A stretch of DNA of 64,000 nt, from NCBI GenBank assembly GCA_023423795.1, contig JAFAEX010000098.1, forward strand, positions 1-64,000, in the 5' to 3' direction. Positions 39,358 through 49,585 of the stretch are shown here, piece after piece; position 1 is the stretch's first letter; each line of letters starts with the position of its first letter. The position numbers were made by a program, and so were the translations under genes. The notes under the pieces are model-generated. The model was given only the letters and a program-made list of their open reading frames with translations. It did no database searches and was not told the DNA's origin. This DNA comes from Chloroflexota bacterium. Its GTDB lineage: Bacteria; Chloroflexota; Chloroflexia; Thermomicrobiales; UBA6265.

Positions 39358-40473
39358 ATGATCGTCGGCGTTCCGAAGGAAGTGAAGAACTCGGAGAACC
39401 GCGTTTCGACCACCCCGGCCGGGGTCGCCGAATACGTCGGCCGTGGGCACGAGGTCGTCGTCGAAACGCGGGCCGGCACCGGTTCCGGGTTCGCGGACGC
39501 GGAATACGAGCGGGCCGGGGCGCGGATCGCGCCGACGGCCGGCGACGTGTACGCCGCCGCCGACATGATCGTGAAGGTCAAGGAACCGGTGGCCGAGGAG
39601 TACGACCTCCTCCGGCGCGGCCAACTCCTGTTCACCTACCTCCATCTGGCCGCCGACGAACCGCTGACCCGTTCGCTGATGGCCAACGGCGTGCAGGCGG
39701 TCGCGTACGAAACCGTGCAACTCCCCAACCGCGCGCTGCCGCTGCTGACGCCGATGAGCGAGGTGGCGGGGCGGATGTCGGTGCAGGTCGGCGCCTACTA
39801 CCTGCAGGCGACCAACGGCGGCGGCGGCCGGCTGCTCGGCGGGGTGCCGGGCGTGCCGCCGAGCAACGTGGTCGTCGTCGGCGGCGGCGTGGTCGGCACC
39901 AACGCCGCCCAGATCGCGCTCGGCATGGGCGCGAACGTGACGATCGTGGACAACAACGTCGAGCGGCTGCGGCAACTCGACCTGCTGCTGCACGGGCGCC
40001 TGCACACGCTGGCGTCGAACCGGGACAACCTCGCCGAGGCGGTGCGGGATGCGGACCTCGTGATCGGCAGCGTCCTCCTGCCCGGGGCGAAAGCGCCGAA
40101 ACTCGTCACCGAAGCGATGGTCCGTTCCATGCGGCCCGGCTCGGTAGTAGTTGACGTGGCGATCGACCAGGGCGGCTGCATCGCGACCTCGAAACCGACC
40201 TCGCACACCGACCCGGTGTTCGAACTCGGCGGCGTGGTGCACTACTGCGTGACCAATATGCCGGGCGCGGTGCCGCGCACTTCGACGCTGGCGCTGGCCA
40301 ACGTCACCCTGCCGTACGCGCTGGAACTGGCCGGGAAGGGGCTGGTCGAGGCGGCCAGGGCTGACGCAGCGCTGGCGAAGGGGATCAACGTGCTCGATGG
40401 CCGGGTGACCTATTCGGCGGTGGCCGAAGCGTTCGGCATCGAGTACACGCCGCTGCCGGACCTGATCGGCTAG
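39358..40473 (+). CDS. ald: Alanine dehydrogenase
   Basis: A 371-residue NAD-dependent enzyme interconverting L-alanine and pyruvate plus ammonia. The N-terminus MIVGVPKEVKNSENRVSTTP is characteristic, the catalytic histidine is in FTYLHLAAD, the NAD site is VVVVGGGVVGTNAAQIALG and the active-site Asp region is VVDVAIDQGGC. Full length for the family. The Xer recombinase gene follows 75 bp later. Confidence 0.95.
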   Translation: MIVGVPKEVKNSENRVSTTPAGVAEYVGRGHEVVVETRAGTGSGFADAEYERAGARIAPTAGDVYAAADMIVKVKEPVAEEYDLLRRGQLLFTYLHLAADEPLTRSLMANGVQAVAYETVQLPNRALPLLTPMSEVAGRMSVQVGAYYLQATNGGGGRLLGGVPGVPPSNVVVVGGGVVGTNAAQIALGMGANVTIVDNNVERLRQLDLLLHGRLHTLASNRDNLAEAVRDADLVIGSVLLPGAKAPKLVTEAMVRSMRPGSVVVDVAIDQGGCIATSKPTSHTDPVFELGGVVHYCVTNMPGAVPRTSTLALANVTLPYALELAGKGLVEAARADAALAKGINVLDGRVTYSAVAEAFGIEYTPLPDLIG

Positions 40474-40548
40474 TCGGCGGCGCGCCCACCCGACGGGCGC
40501 ACGGGGGAGGGCCGCCGGCGGCTGGGCCGGCGGGGCACGGAGCACGCA

Positions 40549-41451
40549 ATGCAGCAGGACGTCGAGCGGTTTCTCCGGGTGCTGGAGGCGGAGCGGGGGT
40601 TCTCGCTCAATACGATCTTCGCCTACCGGAACGACCTCAACCAGTTCATCACCTTCCTCGGCGGAGGTGATGCGGACGAGGGTACGGCGGTCCGCTGGGA
40701 CGCCCTGACCGACCGCGAACTCCAGACGTACCTCGTGCACTTGCGCGACCGCGACTACGCCAGTTCCACGGTGGCCCGCAAGACGGCGGCGATCAAGTCG
40801 TTCTTCCAGTTCCTGTGCGCCGAGGGGCAAATGGGCGCCGACCCGGCCGCCCGGATGGCGCCGCCGAAGGTGGACAAGTACGTTCCCCGCGCGATTTCGC
40901 CGAGCGAGGTGTCCCGGCTGCTCGAACAGCCGGCCGACGCCGGCGACGGGCCGTGCCGGCCGGAAGCGATCCGGGACCGCGCGATGCTGGAAACGCTGTA
41001 CGCCACCGGCATGCGGGTAAGCGAACTGGTGGCGCTCGATTGCGGCGACGTGGACCTCGACCGCGCATGCGTCTGTTGCGCCGGGAAGACGAGCCGCGAG
41101 CGGATCGTGCCGATCTGCGAAAGCGCCGCCGTCGCAATGCACCGCTACATGCACGAAGCGCGGCCGGCGCTCGGCTCGCACGAGGAGCCGGCGCTGTTCC
41201 TCAACCACCGCGGCAGCCGGCTGACCCGGCAGGGGTTCTGGCTGATCCTCAAAGCCTACGCGCAGCGGGCGGAGATCGGGGACATCACGCCGCACACGCT
41301 TCGGCACACCTTCGCCACCCACGCCATCCGGCGCGGCGCCGACCTGCGCGAGGTCCAGCACCTGCTGGGGCACGTGAGCATCTCCACCACGCAGGTGTAC
41401 CGGCGGCTGGCCAGCAGCGCGGCGGCAACTCGCTCGGACGTGGCGGACTGA
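40549..41451 (+). CDS. Tyrosine recombinase, XerC/XerD type
   Basis: A 300-residue site-specific recombinase with the full catalytic set: Arg156, Lys180, His249, Arg252, His275 and nucleophile Tyr284. The N-terminal SAM-like domain begins [19 protein letters not shown]. Size and [10 protein letters not shown] match the housekeeping Xer proteins that resolve chromosome dimers. Whether it is XerC or XerD cannot be told. It lies between ald and glyS on the same strand, so it is not obviously part of a mobile element. Confidence 0.9.
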   Translation: MQQDVERFLRVLEAERGFSLNTIFAYRNDLNQFITFLGGGDADEGTAVRWDALTDRELQTYLVHLRDRDYASSTVARKTAAIKSFFQFLCAEGQMGADPAARMAPPKVDKYVPRAISPSEVSRLLEQPADAGDGPCRPEAIRDRAMLETLYATGMRVSELVALDCGDVDLDRACVCCAGKTSRERIVPICESAAVAMHRYMHEARPALGSHEEPALFLNHRGSRLTRQGFWLILKAYAQRAEIGDITPHTLRHTFATHAIRRGADLREVQHLLGHVSISTTQVYRRLASSAAATRSDVAD

Positions 41452-41528
41452 CTTTCGACCTGACGCGGCGGCGCGGTTTCGCGGCGCCACGACGCCCCGG
41501 CCGGGACCGGGAGGAGCACGAGACGAGA

Positions 41529-42947
41529 ATGAGCACCACGCCGGGGACGACGCGAGCCGCCACGATGGAGAAGATCGCCGCGCTGTGCAAGCGGCGGGGG
41601 ATCGTCTTCCCCGGTTCGGACATCTACGGCGGGCTCGCCAACACGTGGGATTACGGACCGATCGGCGCCGAACTCAAGCGCAACGTCAAGAACCTGTGGT
41701 GGGAGACGTTCGTCCACCGGCGGCGCGACGTGGTCGGGCTGGACGCCGGCATCCTCATGCACCCGAAGGTGTGGGAGGCGTCCGGGCACGTCCAGAACTT
41801 CAACGACCCGCTGGTGGACTGCAAGACCTGCAAGGCGCGGTTCCGGGCCGACCACCTGATCGAGGAGCGGCTGGGGCGACACGTCGAGGGCAAGTCCCCG
41901 GCGGAAATGTCGGCAATCATCCGCGAGGCCGGGCTGAAGTGCCCGAACTGCGGCAACGCGACGCTGACCGAAGCCCGCCAGTTCAACATGATGTTCAACA
42001 CGACCATCGGCCCGGTCGAGGAGACGGGGACCGTCGTGTACCTGCGGCCGGAGACGGCGCAGGCGATGTTCGTCCAGTACAAGAATGTGGTGGCGACGGG
42101 CCGGGTGAAGGTGCCGTTTGGCATCGCCCAGATCGGCAAGGCGTTCCGCAACGAGATCACGCCGGGCAACTTCATCTTCCGGCTGCTCGAATTCGAGCAG
42201 ATGGAGATCGAGTACTTCGTCAAGCCGGACGAGAGCGCGGCGGCCTTCGACGAATGGCTGAGCGCGATGAAGGGCTGGATGCGGCTGGTCGGCATCCGCG
42301 AGGACCACGTCCGCGTCCGCGAGCACGAGCAGGACGAACTCTCGCACTACTCCTCGCGCACCGTTGATTTCGAATACGAGTTCCCCGGCGCGATGGGCTG
42401 GCGCGAACTGTACGGCCTCGCGAACCGCACCGACTTCGACCTGAGCCAGCACCAGCAGGTGTCCGGCGAGGACCTGTCGTACTTCGACCAGGCCGAGAAC
42501 CGGCGCTACATCCCCTACGTGATCGAGCCGACGTTCGGGGTGGACCGCACCTGCCTCGTGCTGCTGATCGACGCCTACGACGAAGAAGAGACGGTAGACG
42601 TCAACGGCAAGCCGGACACCCGCGTCGTCCTGCGGCTGCACCCGCGGATCGCGCCGGTGAAGGCGGCGGTGCTGCCGCTGATGAAGAAGCCCGAACTGGC
42701 CGAACCGGCGCGCCGCCTCTTCGAGCGGCTGGAGGAAGAGGCCGGCGCGCTGGTCGAGTACGACGAGACCGGCAACATCGGCAAGCGGTACCGGCGGCAG
42801 GACGAGATCGGCACCCCGTTCTGCTTCACCTTCGACTTCGATTCGCTGGAAGACCACAGCGTCACGGTGCGCCACCGCGACGACATGAGCCAGGAGCGGA
42901 TCGCCATTGCCGACGTGCCGGCGTGGCTGACCGAGCGCGTCCGGTAG
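41529..42947 (+). CDS. glyS: Glycyl-tRNA synthetase (alpha2 type)
   Basis: A 472-residue class II synthetase of the homodimeric type. Motif 1 region [17 protein letters not shown], zinc-like pairs CKTC and CPNC, motif 2 [21 protein letters not shown] and motif 3 near [10 protein letters not shown] are clear, with the anticodon-binding domain in [24 protein letters not shown] lies about 15 bases before the ATG. The alpha2 form replaces the separate GlyQ and GlyS chains of other bacteria. Confidence 0.95.
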   Translation: MSTTPGTTRAATMEKIAALCKRRGIVFPGSDIYGGLANTWDYGPIGAELKRNVKNLWWETFVHRRRDVVGLDAGILMHPKVWEASGHVQNFNDPLVDCKTCKARFRADHLIEERLGRHVEGKSPAEMSAIIREAGLKCPNCGNATLTEARQFNMMFNTTIGPVEETGTVVYLRPETAQAMFVQYKNVVATGRVKVPFGIAQIGKAFRNEITPGNFIFRLLEFEQMEIEYFVKPDESAAAFDEWLSAMKGWMRLVGIREDHVRVREHEQDELSHYSSRTVDFEYEFPGAMGWRELYGLANRTDFDLSQHQQVSGEDLSYFDQAENRRYIPYVIEPTFGVDRTCLVLLIDAYDEEETVDVNGKPDTRVVLRLHPRIAPVKAAVLPLMKKPELAEPARRLFERLEEEAGALVEYDETGNIGKRYRRQDEIGTPFCFTFDFDSLEDHSVTVRHRDDMSQERIAIADVPAWLTERVR

Positions 42948-42973
42948 CGAAGCGCGGGACCGCGGGACAACGA

Positions 42974-43004
42974 GGAGGGCCGCCCTCGATTGGGCGGTCC
43001 TTTT
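42974..43004 (+). terminator. Rho-independent terminator of glyS
   Basis: A 9-bp hairpin GGGCCGCCC with GGGCGGTCC (one G-U pair) and a six-base loop, then TTTT. It begins 27 bp after glyS. Confidence 0.85.
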
Positions 43005-43078
43005 CGCGCCGGCGAGAACCGGCTGATTGATCCGGAGCCGCCGTCAACGGTGGAGGGGTCGGCGGCGAGGCCGGTCCG

Positions 43079-43353
43079 GTTTGTTCGGTATTCATTCGGT
43101 ATTTATTCGCCGTTTATTCGGCGGCGGATTTCCCATAACCATGCGGAAACCGGGTTTCTTCGGCGTCCCCCGCCAGCCTCGCGGGCGCAAACGGGGCGGG
43201 AGCACCCAGGAGGGCGTTCCGGGCGTTGAGGGTGGGAGGCGAGAGCGAACAAACACCATTTCGGACAGATAGATGCGTACGTACGCAGGGTCTCACGTTT
43301 GACCACATGCCGAAAAAATACCGAATAAAGGCCGAATAAATACCGAACAAATG
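43079..43353. repeat. Large dispersed element E, copy 2
   Basis: Four 11-bp direct units at 43079-43122 and four inverted units at 43310-43353 bound the element. The palindrome TGCGTACGTACGCA lies at 43274-43287, again exactly 22 bp before the right cluster. The interior keeps ATGCGGAAACCGGGTTTCTT next to the left cluster but is shorter than copy 1. It is non-coding. Confidence 0.85.
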
Positions 43354-43432
43354 GCCATCGCGAAGCCCCGACGGGTGCTTGCCAGCGGCCGGCGGCAGCG
43401 TAGGCAACCGCCCGGATTTTGTACAAGAACCG

Positions 43433-43545
43433 GTTTCAGAACCCCGCCAACTTCGCCCCGTCGTCGTCCCGAGCCTGTCGAGGGATCTCGTTTTCCCCGG
43501 ATTAGTGCGGACGACGACGGGGCGAAGTTGGCGGGGTTCTGAAAC
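43433..43545. repeat. 37-bp-arm inverted repeat at the formate dehydrogenase operon end
   Basis: Perfect 37-bp arms at 43433-43469 and 43509-43545 with a 39-bp loop. The loop holds only the left half of repeat R (GAGCCTGTCGAGGGATCTCG). The right arm ends 5 bp from the nrfD-type stop codon, so it should act as a very stable transcript end for the operon. Confidence 0.85.
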
Positions 43546-43550
43546 GTGCT

Positions 43551-44567
43551 CTACCTCGGCGAGCCCTTCCGGCGGGTCATCTCGAACGTCGCCTCCGGAT
43601 CGTCCGCCGAGGCGTGGCCGGCGACGATGACGAGGTATCGAAGCAGGAAGCCGCCGGCCAGCGTGAGCAGCGTGGCCAGGACCGAGATGGGCCGGGCGTG
43701 GCGAGGAAACGATGCGGCGGCCGCGTTCAGGACGAGCGGAGCGGCGAGGCCCGCGCCGGCGACGCCGTGCCGGATCGTTTTGCCATGCCGTCCCTCGTGC
43801 AGCGGTTTTCCGCTGCGGCGGAGTCCCGTCAGCCAGGCCAGCAGGAGAGCCGCTTCGGCTACCCCGGCGATCTGCTCGAAGCGGGCGAGCCGGCCGTCGT
43901 GGCGGCGACTGGTAGCGCTCCTGACGAGGGCAACGGCGGCAGTCGCCGTCGAGAGGGCGGACGCGAGGAACAGCGGACCGAGGAGGACCGACCGACGCGC
44001 CCAGAGCGGCACCGCGGTCGCGCCGAGCAGGACGCCCGTATAGCCCGCGAGCAGCAGCCCGAGGCCGCCAGCGGCAACGTCGAGCAGGCGCGACGGCAGC
44101 AACCGGGTGACAGGCCGCACGGCGGGCGGCAGGAGGCCGTCGGCGTCGGCCTGGAGCGCGACGGTGGCGGTCGCCGCGCCGCCGAACAGCACGAGACACC
44201 AGGTGCCGATGGACATTGGCGAGCGCAGTTTGAATACCCGCAGCATGTTGAGGAACCGCTCGGGCCGTCCGAGGTCGAGGATGAGCAGGGGAGGGCAGGC
44301 GAGGAACGCCGCGAACGAGACGTAGCGGGCGGTCCGCACGACCGGTTTCGCTTTCCGGCCGCCGACCAGCGAGGCGACCACCGCGATCGCCTGCGCGCCG
44401 CCGGAGATACCTCCCAGGAAGAAGTAGACGATGACCAGCCACTTCCAGTGGGCGCGGTGGATGACGGGCACGCCGGCGTAGGAGCGCGGCCCCGAACGCT
44501 CTCGTTTCCTCCGCCGGCCGTCTCCGGGCTGCGGATCGGGCTGACCGCGCTCGCCGGATGCGTTCAC
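43551..44567 (-). CDS. NrfD/PsrC-type membrane subunit
   Basis: A 338-residue protein with about eight hydrophobic helices starting WLVIVYFFLGGISGGAQAIA, the NrfD signature. It includes LILDLGRPERFLNMLRVFKL and SPMSIGTWCLVLFG, both conserved in polysulfide-reductase NrfD subunits. It would anchor the formate dehydrogenase and pass electrons to quinone. The GTG at 44567 overlaps the FdhB stop by 4 bp. Confidence 0.85.
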   Translation of the reverse strand: MNASGERGQPDPQPGDGRRRKRERSGPRSYAGVPVIHRAHWKWLVIVYFFLGGISGGAQAIAVVASLVGGRKAKPVVRTARYVSFAAFLACPPLLILDLGRPERFLNMLRVFKLRSPMSIGTWCLVLFGGAATATVALQADADGLLPPAVRPVTRLLPSRLLDVAAGGLGLLLAGYTGVLLGATAVPLWARRSVLLGPLFLASALSTATAAVALVRSATSRRHDGRLARFEQIAGVAEAALLLAWLTGLRRSGKPLHEGRHGKTIRHGVAGAGLAAPLVLNAAAASFPRHARPISVLATLLTLAGGFLLRYLVIVAGHASADDPEATFEMTRRKGSPR

Positions 44568-45391
44568 GATCGCTCCCGGAAGGCGAGGGCGGCGGCGAGC
44601 ACGAACCCGGCGGCGGCGGCGAAGGTGGCGGCAAAGGCGGGAGCAGCCCGGCGCTGCGGCAGTTCCGGCGCGGCCGGGAGGTGGAAGGTCTCGGGTTCGT
44701 CGGTGAGGACGAACAGCGCGTTCAGGCCGCCGATATCGCCCGTCCCGCCGGAGAGGTTGTCCCCATAGAGTTGGGCCTTGTCGATGCCGCGGGCGCGCAG
44801 GGTTTCTACGCGCTGGCGGCCGTCTTCGAGCAACTCGGCGACCGGGCCGAAGCGGATCGAATCGGTCGGGCAGGCCTTGGCGCAGGCGGGTTCGAGACCG
44901 CCCCGGAGCCGGTCGTAGCAAAGGGTGCACTTGTGCGCGCGGCCGTCGTCGTGGCCGAGTTGCGGTACGCCGAAGGGGCAGGCTGGCACGCAATAGCCGC
45001 AGCCGTTGCAGACATCCTGCTGGATGTAGACGGTGTCGAACTCGGTGCGGATGATCGCGCCGGTCGGGCAGGCTTCCATGCAGCCGGCGTGGACGCAGTG
45101 CTTGCAGACGTCGGAGAGCATCAGCCAGGCGACCATCGGCGGGCCGACCGCGACCTCGGCGGAGCGTTCGACGAAGGCGACGTGCCGCCAGGTGGTCGCG
45201 CCGAGGTCGAGCGTGTTGTCGTAGGACACGCCGGACAACCCGGGCTCGGGCAACTCGTCGGCGGGCAGCCCGTTCCATTGCTTGCAGGCGACTTCGCAGG
45301 CCTTGCAGCCGATGCAGAGGCTGGAGTCGGTCAGGAAGCCGACGGCGTGCTCGCGGAACTGGGGCTGCGCGCCGTTCACCAACTCAGGCAT
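44564..45391 (-). CDS. Formate dehydrogenase iron-sulfur subunit
   Basis: A 275-residue subunit with four 4Fe-4S sites: CIGCKACEVACK near residue 26, CKHCVHAGCMEACP, CNGCGYCVPACP and CTLCYDR with CAKACP. The C-terminus carries one membrane helix (FAATFAAAAGFVLAAALAF), as in FdnH/FdoH. It wires the catalytic subunit to the NrfD-type anchor. The start overlaps the fdhA stop by 8 bp and its stop overlaps the next gene by 4 bp. Confidence 0.9.
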   Translation of the reverse strand: MPELVNGAQPQFREHAVGFLTDSSLCIGCKACEVACKQWNGLPADELPEPGLSGVSYDNTLDLGATTWRHVAFVERSAEVAVGPPMVAWLMLSDVCKHCVHAGCMEACPTGAIIRTEFDTVYIQQDVCNGCGYCVPACPFGVPQLGHDDGRAHKCTLCYDRLRGGLEPACAKACPTDSIRFGPVAELLEDGRQRVETLRARGIDKAQLYGDNLSGGTGDIGGLNALFVLTDEPETFHLPAAPELPQRRAAPAFAATFAAAAGFVLAAALAFRERS

Positions 45392-48300
45392 CTGGCGCTC
45401 CGGGCGGCGGGTCGGCGCGGCGCACGGCGCAGGCGAACGACTTGGCCTCGTGGATCAACGAGTTGGGGTCCTCGACGAGCGCGCTCAGGTCGTTGGCGAT
45501 CGCGCCGGTGGCGATGCCGCCATAGCCGAAATGCCACGGCATGCCGACTTGATGAACAGTGCGGCCGCCGACGGCGAGCGGGGAGAGGCGTTCCGTCACC
45601 AGCGCGCGGGTTTGGATCGCTCCGCGCGCCGTGGCGATCTCCACCCAGCCACCGTTCTCGACGCCGATGGACGCGGCGAGCGCGGGGTCGATCTCGGCGA
45701 ACCCCTGCGGCTGCAACTCGGCGAGCCACGGCACGAAGCGGGTCATGCCGCCGGCCGTGTGGTGCTCGGTGAGGCGGTAGGTCGTCAGGACATGCGGGAA
45801 GGCCGGGTCACCGACCGGCTGATAGGGATTCTCCGGGTGATGCAGCGTGCGCGCGGCCGGGTTGCGCGGCTGCCCGGGGTAGATCGCGTTGGCGACCGGG
45901 GATTCCCACGGCTCGTAATGGGCCGGCAGCGGGCCATCGCGGAGGGCGCTCGCGGCGTAAAGTTGGCCGCGTCCGTCGGCCAGCATCAGGAACGGGGCAT
46001 CGCCGGCGTGGGCCGCCATGCCTGCCGCGCCCGGTTCGGGGCGGTAATCCGGGTGCCTGTCGTAGGGGAAGTCGGGCACGTCCTCGCCAACCCAGCGGCC
46101 CGCGTCCTCGTCCCACCATACCCACGCCTTGCGTTCCGACCACGGGTTGCCGTCCGGCCGGGCGGCGGCGCGGTTGTAGAGGATGCGCCGGTTCGCCGGC
46201 CAGGCGTAGCCCCAGCCCAGGGCGGCGCGCCCGTGCGGATCGCGTTCGCGGGCGCGGTTGCGCCCCGGTTCGGGCATGATGCCGGAGTAGATCCAGCAGC
46301 CGCACGCGGTCGATCCGTCGGCGCGCAGTTCCCCGTAGCCGACCACGGGCCAACGGTCGGCAACGCGGTAGCCGTTGATCTCGGCGACCACGACCTCGAG
46401 GTCCGGTTCGCCCTGTTCGTCGGCCGGGTAGTCCCAGGCGAGCGCCCGGAACTGCCGCGCCTGCGGGGTGTCTTCGCCCTCGTAGAGCGCGGCGAGGCGG
46501 CGCCAGAGGTCGTGGATGAACCACGCTTCGGACCGGGAAGCGCCTGGCGGCGGCACAGCGCGGTCGTGCCACTGCACGAGGCGCTGGGTGTTGGTGAAGG
46601 AGCCGTCCTTTTCGGCCGAGAGGGCGGCGGGCATCAGGAAGACTTCGGTGGCGATCGCCTCCGGGTCCAGCGAGCCGTCAGCGACTTCCGGCGAGTCCTT
46701 CCAGAACGAGGCGGATTCGATCTCGAACGGGTCGCGAACCACGAGCCAGTCGAGGTCGGCCAGCGCCCGCCGCGCCAACCCGGCGTTCTGGCCGCCGACC
46801 GCCGGGTTCTGGCCCATGCAGAAGAGGCCGCGTAGGGTGCTGTCGCGCATCATCAGGGTCATGTTCTGGAACGAATAGTCGCCGGCGATGCGCGGCATCC
46901 AGCCGTACCCGAAGTCGTTCTCCGGCTGGGCGTTGTCGCCGTAGAACGCCTTGAGCAGGCTGACGACGTAGTCCGGCGCGTGGGACCACCAGCCGGTCGG
47001 CGTCGTTACGTCGTCGATGTAGTCGGCTAGCGTCTCGTGCGGCCGATTCGCGGAGGGCATCGGCAGGTAGCCCGGCAGCAGATTGAAGAGCGTCGGGATG
47101 TCGGTGCTGCCCTGAATCGTGGCATGGCCGCGCAGGGCCATGATGCCGCCGCCGGGCCGCCCGATGTTGCCGAGCAGCAGTTGCAGGATCGCGCAGCAGG
47201 CGATCATTTGCGTGCCGGTGGTGTGCTGGGTCCAGGCGACGGAGTAGCAGAACGAGGTCGTGCGCTCCGGCGTCGAGTTGCGGCAGATCGCGTCGGCAAC
47301 GGCGAGGAACTTCTCGGCCGGGACGCCGCAGACCTCGGCCACCATCTCCGGCGTGTAGCGGGCGAAGTGGCGGCGCAGCACCTGGAATACGCAGTTTGGG
47401 TGGGTGAGGGTCCGGTCTTCGTGAGTCGTCGCCTGCCCCGCGCGCGCGTCGTAACCCTCGGCGTCGGTGGCTTCGTCGTGCTCGTGGATGCCGTCGCCGG
47501 ACGTTGCGCCGGCGAACGCCCAACTCTCGGTGTCGTAGGTTCCATCCTCCGGTCGGTAGCCGGAGAAGAGGCCGCCGAGGTCTTCGGTGTCGCGGAAGGC
47601 GTCGCCGACGATGGTGCAGGCATTGGTGAAGTGGCGGACGTATTCCTCGTTGTACTTCCGTTCCTCGATAGCGTAACGGATCAGGCCGCCGAGGAATGCG
47701 ATGTCGCTGCCGGCCCGCAGCGGGACGTGCTGGTCGGCCAGCGCCGAGGTCCGGGTGTAGCGCGGATCGACGTGGATCACGGTCGCGCCGCGCTCGCGGG
47801 CCTGCACGACGAAGCGGAACCCGACCGGATGGTTCTCGGCCATGTTGGCGCCCATGATGACGACGCAGTCACTCTCGGCGAGGTTCTGCAGGAACGTCGT
47901 CGCGCCGCCCCGTCCCAGCCTGGCGCCCAGACCGGGCACCGTGGAGGAGTGTCATATCCGGGCCTGGTTCTCGATGGCGACGATGCCGAGGCCGGCGGAG
48001 AAGAGTTTCTTGATCAGGTAGTTCTCTTCGTTGTCGAGCGTCGCGCCGCCGAGGTGGCCGATCGCCAGCGTCCGGTTGGCCGGGCGGCCCTCGTCGTCGC
48101 GTTCGGTCCAGGTATCGTCGCGGGTCTGCTTGACGAGGTGGGCAATCCGGTCCATCGCCCAGTCGAGGGACCGCGTTTCCCATTGCATGGCGAAGGGAGG
48201 CCGGTAGTGAACCTCGGTGACGCGTAGCGGGCTCGAGATCAACCCGCGGGTGGCGGCGCCCTTCGGGCAGAGCGTACCGGCGTTGATCGGGCTGTCCGGA

Positions 48301-48497
48301 TTGCCCTCGATGTCGATGATCTCGCCGTTGCGGTGGTAGACGAGCTGCGAGCACCCGACGGCGCAGTACGGGCAGACGCTGGTGGTGACTTCCACCCCGA
48401 TTTCCGAAATGCGCGGCGCGATGGCAGCCGTCTTCGCGCTGGGCGGGTTGGGCAGCATCCCTACGTGGCGGCGCAGCAACTTGAGGGGAGTGGGCAT
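45384..48497 (-). CDS. fdhA: Formate dehydrogenase catalytic subunit, selenocysteine-containing
   Basis: A 1037-residue molybdopterin enzyme oxidising formate to CO2. An in-frame TGA at 47954-47952 falls at residue 182 in the context QARI-U-HSSTVPGLG; this is exactly where FdnG-type enzymes carry selenocysteine (ARV-U-HGPTVA). The N-terminal 4Fe-4S ligands are Cys42/45/49/77 (CPYCAVGC...CPKG). A SECIS-like hairpin lies just after the TGA. The frame is unbroken on both sides, so it is one gene, not two or a pseudogene. No Tat signal is visible, unlike periplasmic FdnG. The upstream mutY gene ends 71 bp before its GAGG-preceded ATG. Confidence 0.93.
47922..47954 (-). promoter_or_regulatory. bSECIS hairpin and selenocysteine UGA codon in fdhA
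   Basis: After the TGA (47954-47952) the minus strand reads an 11-base spacer, then GGTGCCC, loop GGTCT and GGGCGCC. The GGTCT loop is the same as the SelB-binding apical loop of E. coli fdhF and fdnG, at a similar distance from the UGA. The stem has one G-U pair and no clear bulged U. Confidence 0.85.
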
Positions 48498-48568
48498 CGG
48501 GGACCTCGCGTCGAGGGTTCGCGTCCGGAGCCGTCACTATCGGCCGGACGGCGATATCCGGCAACCGG

Positions 48569-49585
48569 TCAATCCGGGAGCGCCACCCGCAGCGTGCCGG
48601 GATCGGTCGCATCGTACCCCGGCGCGTCCTCGCGGACGGCGAGCAGGCCGTCGCGGGCCAGCCCGCCGACGACGCCGCGCAGCCATTCGAGGTCCTCGTC
48701 CACGAACCCCTCGCGCACGCGCACACCGAGCGAGCGGAGGTCCAGCCCGTCGTCGGGGTTTCCGGTTTCGCGCAGGGCATCCACCACGCGGGCACGGTAC
48801 CAGCGGTTGCTGCCTTCGAAAACGCCCTCGTTCTTCTTGCGGGCGCCCTTCGGCGTCGTCGCGATCGCGCCGAGGATGGCGGGGAAGGCGCGGCACTCCC
48901 GCTGGAGCGGGCAGACGACACAGGCCGGTTTGCGGGCGGTGCAAAGCAGCGCGCCGAACTCGATCAGCGCCTGGTTCCACGCCCATCCCTGCCCGGGCGG
49001 CACGGCCTCGTCGGCGATCGCGATGATCTCGCGGTCCGTGGCCGTGGGCGCGGGCATGTCCGGCCCGAAGAAGAGCCGGTGCAGGACGCGGCGCATGTTC
49101 GTGTCGATGAACGGCACGTCCTGCTCGAAGGCGAAGCAGGCGACCGCTCCGGCGGTGTACGGGCCAATGCCGGGCAGCGTCCGCAGCGTCGCCGGGTCGC
49201 GCGGCCACACCCCGCCGTGCTCTTCGACGACGGCGCGTGCCGTCCGCTGCAGGTTGACCGCGCGCCGGTTGTAGCCGAGGCCCTTCCAGAGGCGGATCAC
49301 CTCGCCGGTCGGCGCGTCGGCGAGCGCCTCGGCGGTCGGGAACCGTTCGAGGAAGGCTTCGTAGTAGGGGATGACGCGATCGACCTGGGTCTGTTGCAGC
49401 ATCACCTCGGAAACGAGGATGCGGTACGGGTCGCGGGTGCGCCGCCACGGCAGGTCGCGGCCGTTCTGTTCGAACCAGTGCAGGAGGTGGCCCCGCACCG
49501 CGTCGATGCGTTCGGCGTCGGTGAGCGAACCGGAACCTGCCGACCGGGGCGGCTCGGGGCTTGGCTGCGCCATTGCATCTGTCAC
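48569..49585 (-). CDS. mutY: A/G-specific adenine glycosylase
   Basis: A 338-residue base-excision repair enzyme removing adenine opposite 8-oxoguanine. The catalytic Glu lies in SEVMLQQTQVDRVIPYYE, the helix-hairpin-helix is LPGIGPYTAGAVACFAF with the catalytic Asp in FIDTNMRRVL, and the 4Fe-4S loop is C-x6-C-x2-C-x5-C (CTARKPACVVCPLQREC). The C-terminal recognition domain is short and diverged. Start ATG overlaps the coaE stop by 4 bp. Confidence 0.92.
   Translation of the reverse strand: MTDAMAQPSPEPPRSAGSGSLTDAERIDAVRGHLLHWFEQNGRDLPWRRTRDPYRILVSEVMLQQTQVDRVIPYYEAFLERFPTAEALADAPTGEVIRLWKGLGYNRRAVNLQRTARAVVEEHGGVWPRDPATLRTLPGIGPYTAGAVACFAFEQDVPFIDTNMRRVLHRLFFGPDMPAPTATDREIIAIADEAVPPGQGWAWNQALIEFGALLCTARKPACVVCPLQRECRAFPAILGAIATTPKGARKKNEGVFEGSNRWYRARVVDALRETGNPDDGLDLRSLGVRVREGFVDEDLEWLRGVVGGLARDGLLAVREDAPGYDATDPGTLRVALPD

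Larger units (their letters stand above)
43005..43550. other. Non-coding repeat-bearing region between glyS and the formate dehydrogenase operon
   Basis: About 545 bp with no supported gene. It contains the second large repeat element (43079-43353) and a long inverted repeat (43433-43545) that encloses half a hairpin repeat R. The remaining 75 bp on either side show nothing recognisable. Confidence 0.75.

Noticed and set aside
40549..41451. Xer-type recombinase as evidence of an integrated element
   Set aside because: It sits in a housekeeping run (ald, glyS) with matching composition and no attachment sites or phage genes.
37798..41490. 1230-codon minus-strand open frame including rseP
   Set aside because: Everything upstream of the GTG at 39138 is antisense to ald and the Xer gene and has shadow-like Arg/His-rich composition.
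47939..47954. Treating fdhA as two genes or a pseudogene
   Set aside because: The TGA sits at the known selenocysteine position, the frame is the same on both sides, and a GGTCT-loop hairpin follows.
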